From Bryopsis sp. KO-2023 (Eukaryota; Chlorophyta; Ulvophyceae; Bryopsidales; Bryopsidaceae): 64,000 nt of DNA. Every line of letters begins with the position of its first letter. Positions within the stretch are counted from its first letter, which is position 1. The stretch lies in the NCBI GenBank assembly GCA_030272585.1, contig BSYQ01000014.1:2480001-2544000 (forward strand), in the 5' to 3' direction. Positions 63,972 through 64,000 of the stretch are shown here, one piece after another. A model generated the notes under the pieces. The model ran no database searches, was not told where the DNA came from, and was given only the letters and a program-made list of their open reading frames with translations. Made by a program: the position numbers and the translations under genes.

Positions 63972-64000
63972 TGAAACGAGGCTACTTTTTTCAAGGTCCC
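63972..64000 (-). repeat. Start of the second LTR of T2, cut by the window
   Basis: The last 29 bases match the beginning of the LTR at 30858 exactly (TGAAACGAGGCTAC...). Confidence 0.85.

Larger units (their letters stand above)
30858..64000 (-). mobile_element. T2: LTR retroelement swollen by nested insertions, runs off the window
   Basis: Left LTR 30858-31468; a second LTR of the same family begins at 63972 and leaves the window, just after a PBS complement (63959-63970). The minus orientation follows from the PBS position and from the purine tract beside the left LTR (31469-31480). Without the B/C block and copy D, the T2 sequence in the window totals roughly 4.6 kb. No Gag or Pol motif was found in those parts, so it looks non-autonomous like T1. 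The target duplication cannot be checked, because the right end is outside. Confidence 0.8.

Overview
No ordinary host gene can be supported in this 64 kb window. It is a nest of LTR retrotransposons in and beside a tandem satellite array, as in eukaryotic heterochromatin. The pol proteins are Ty3/gypsy chromoviruses (protease, reverse transcriptase, RNase H, integrase, C-terminal chromodomain) of the kind found in the green lineage. My best guess is a streptophyte green alga such as Chara; this is low-confidence inference from protein style, not a database match.

Layout, left to right. 1-2731: minus-strand chromovirus pol fragments split by a 452 bp DNA transposon (1611-2062) with a 10 bp target duplication. 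2732-12820: copy A of the main family (plus strand; LTR, gag, pol, ORF3, LTR). 12821-15048: two nested minus-strand copies of a short-LTR family (F2 in F1), themselves inside the gag of element E (15049-16548). 16549-22311 and 30478-30857: a 350/351 bp satellite that changes orientation at a palindrome centred near 21.47 kb. The palindrome holds a GATC-dense repeat and two head-to-head tRNA-like units. A solo LTR of the main family (16837-17245) sits in the array. 22312-30472: T1, an 8.2 kb LTR element with identical-looking 516 bp LTRs, a CTCAA target duplication and no recognisable protein. 30858 to beyond the window end: T2, another minus-strand LTR element without recognised genes. T2 is swollen by main-family insertions: the twin B/C block (34319-52766, minus) and copy D (53302-63395, plus).

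Copy D looks whole: identical-looking 419 bp LTRs, TGCTG duplications, PBS, gag (883 aa), pol (1246 aa), ORF3 (604 aa) and a polypurine tract. ORF3 is the least explained coding unit. It is a coiled-coil protein with a Cys/His cluster, placed between pol and the 3' LTR, and open at 604 aa in all four copies.

Other signals worth attention: one 12-nt primer-binding site shared by five LTR families; an excess of the heptamer TGACGCA in the main family; a copy-specific variable patch in its LTR just downstream of a TATA-like box; and duplicated polypurine tracts in T1 and T2. Inferred order of events: satellite first, then palindrome formation, then T1 and T2, then B/C and D inside T2. E, F1, F2 and A form a separate nest at the left.
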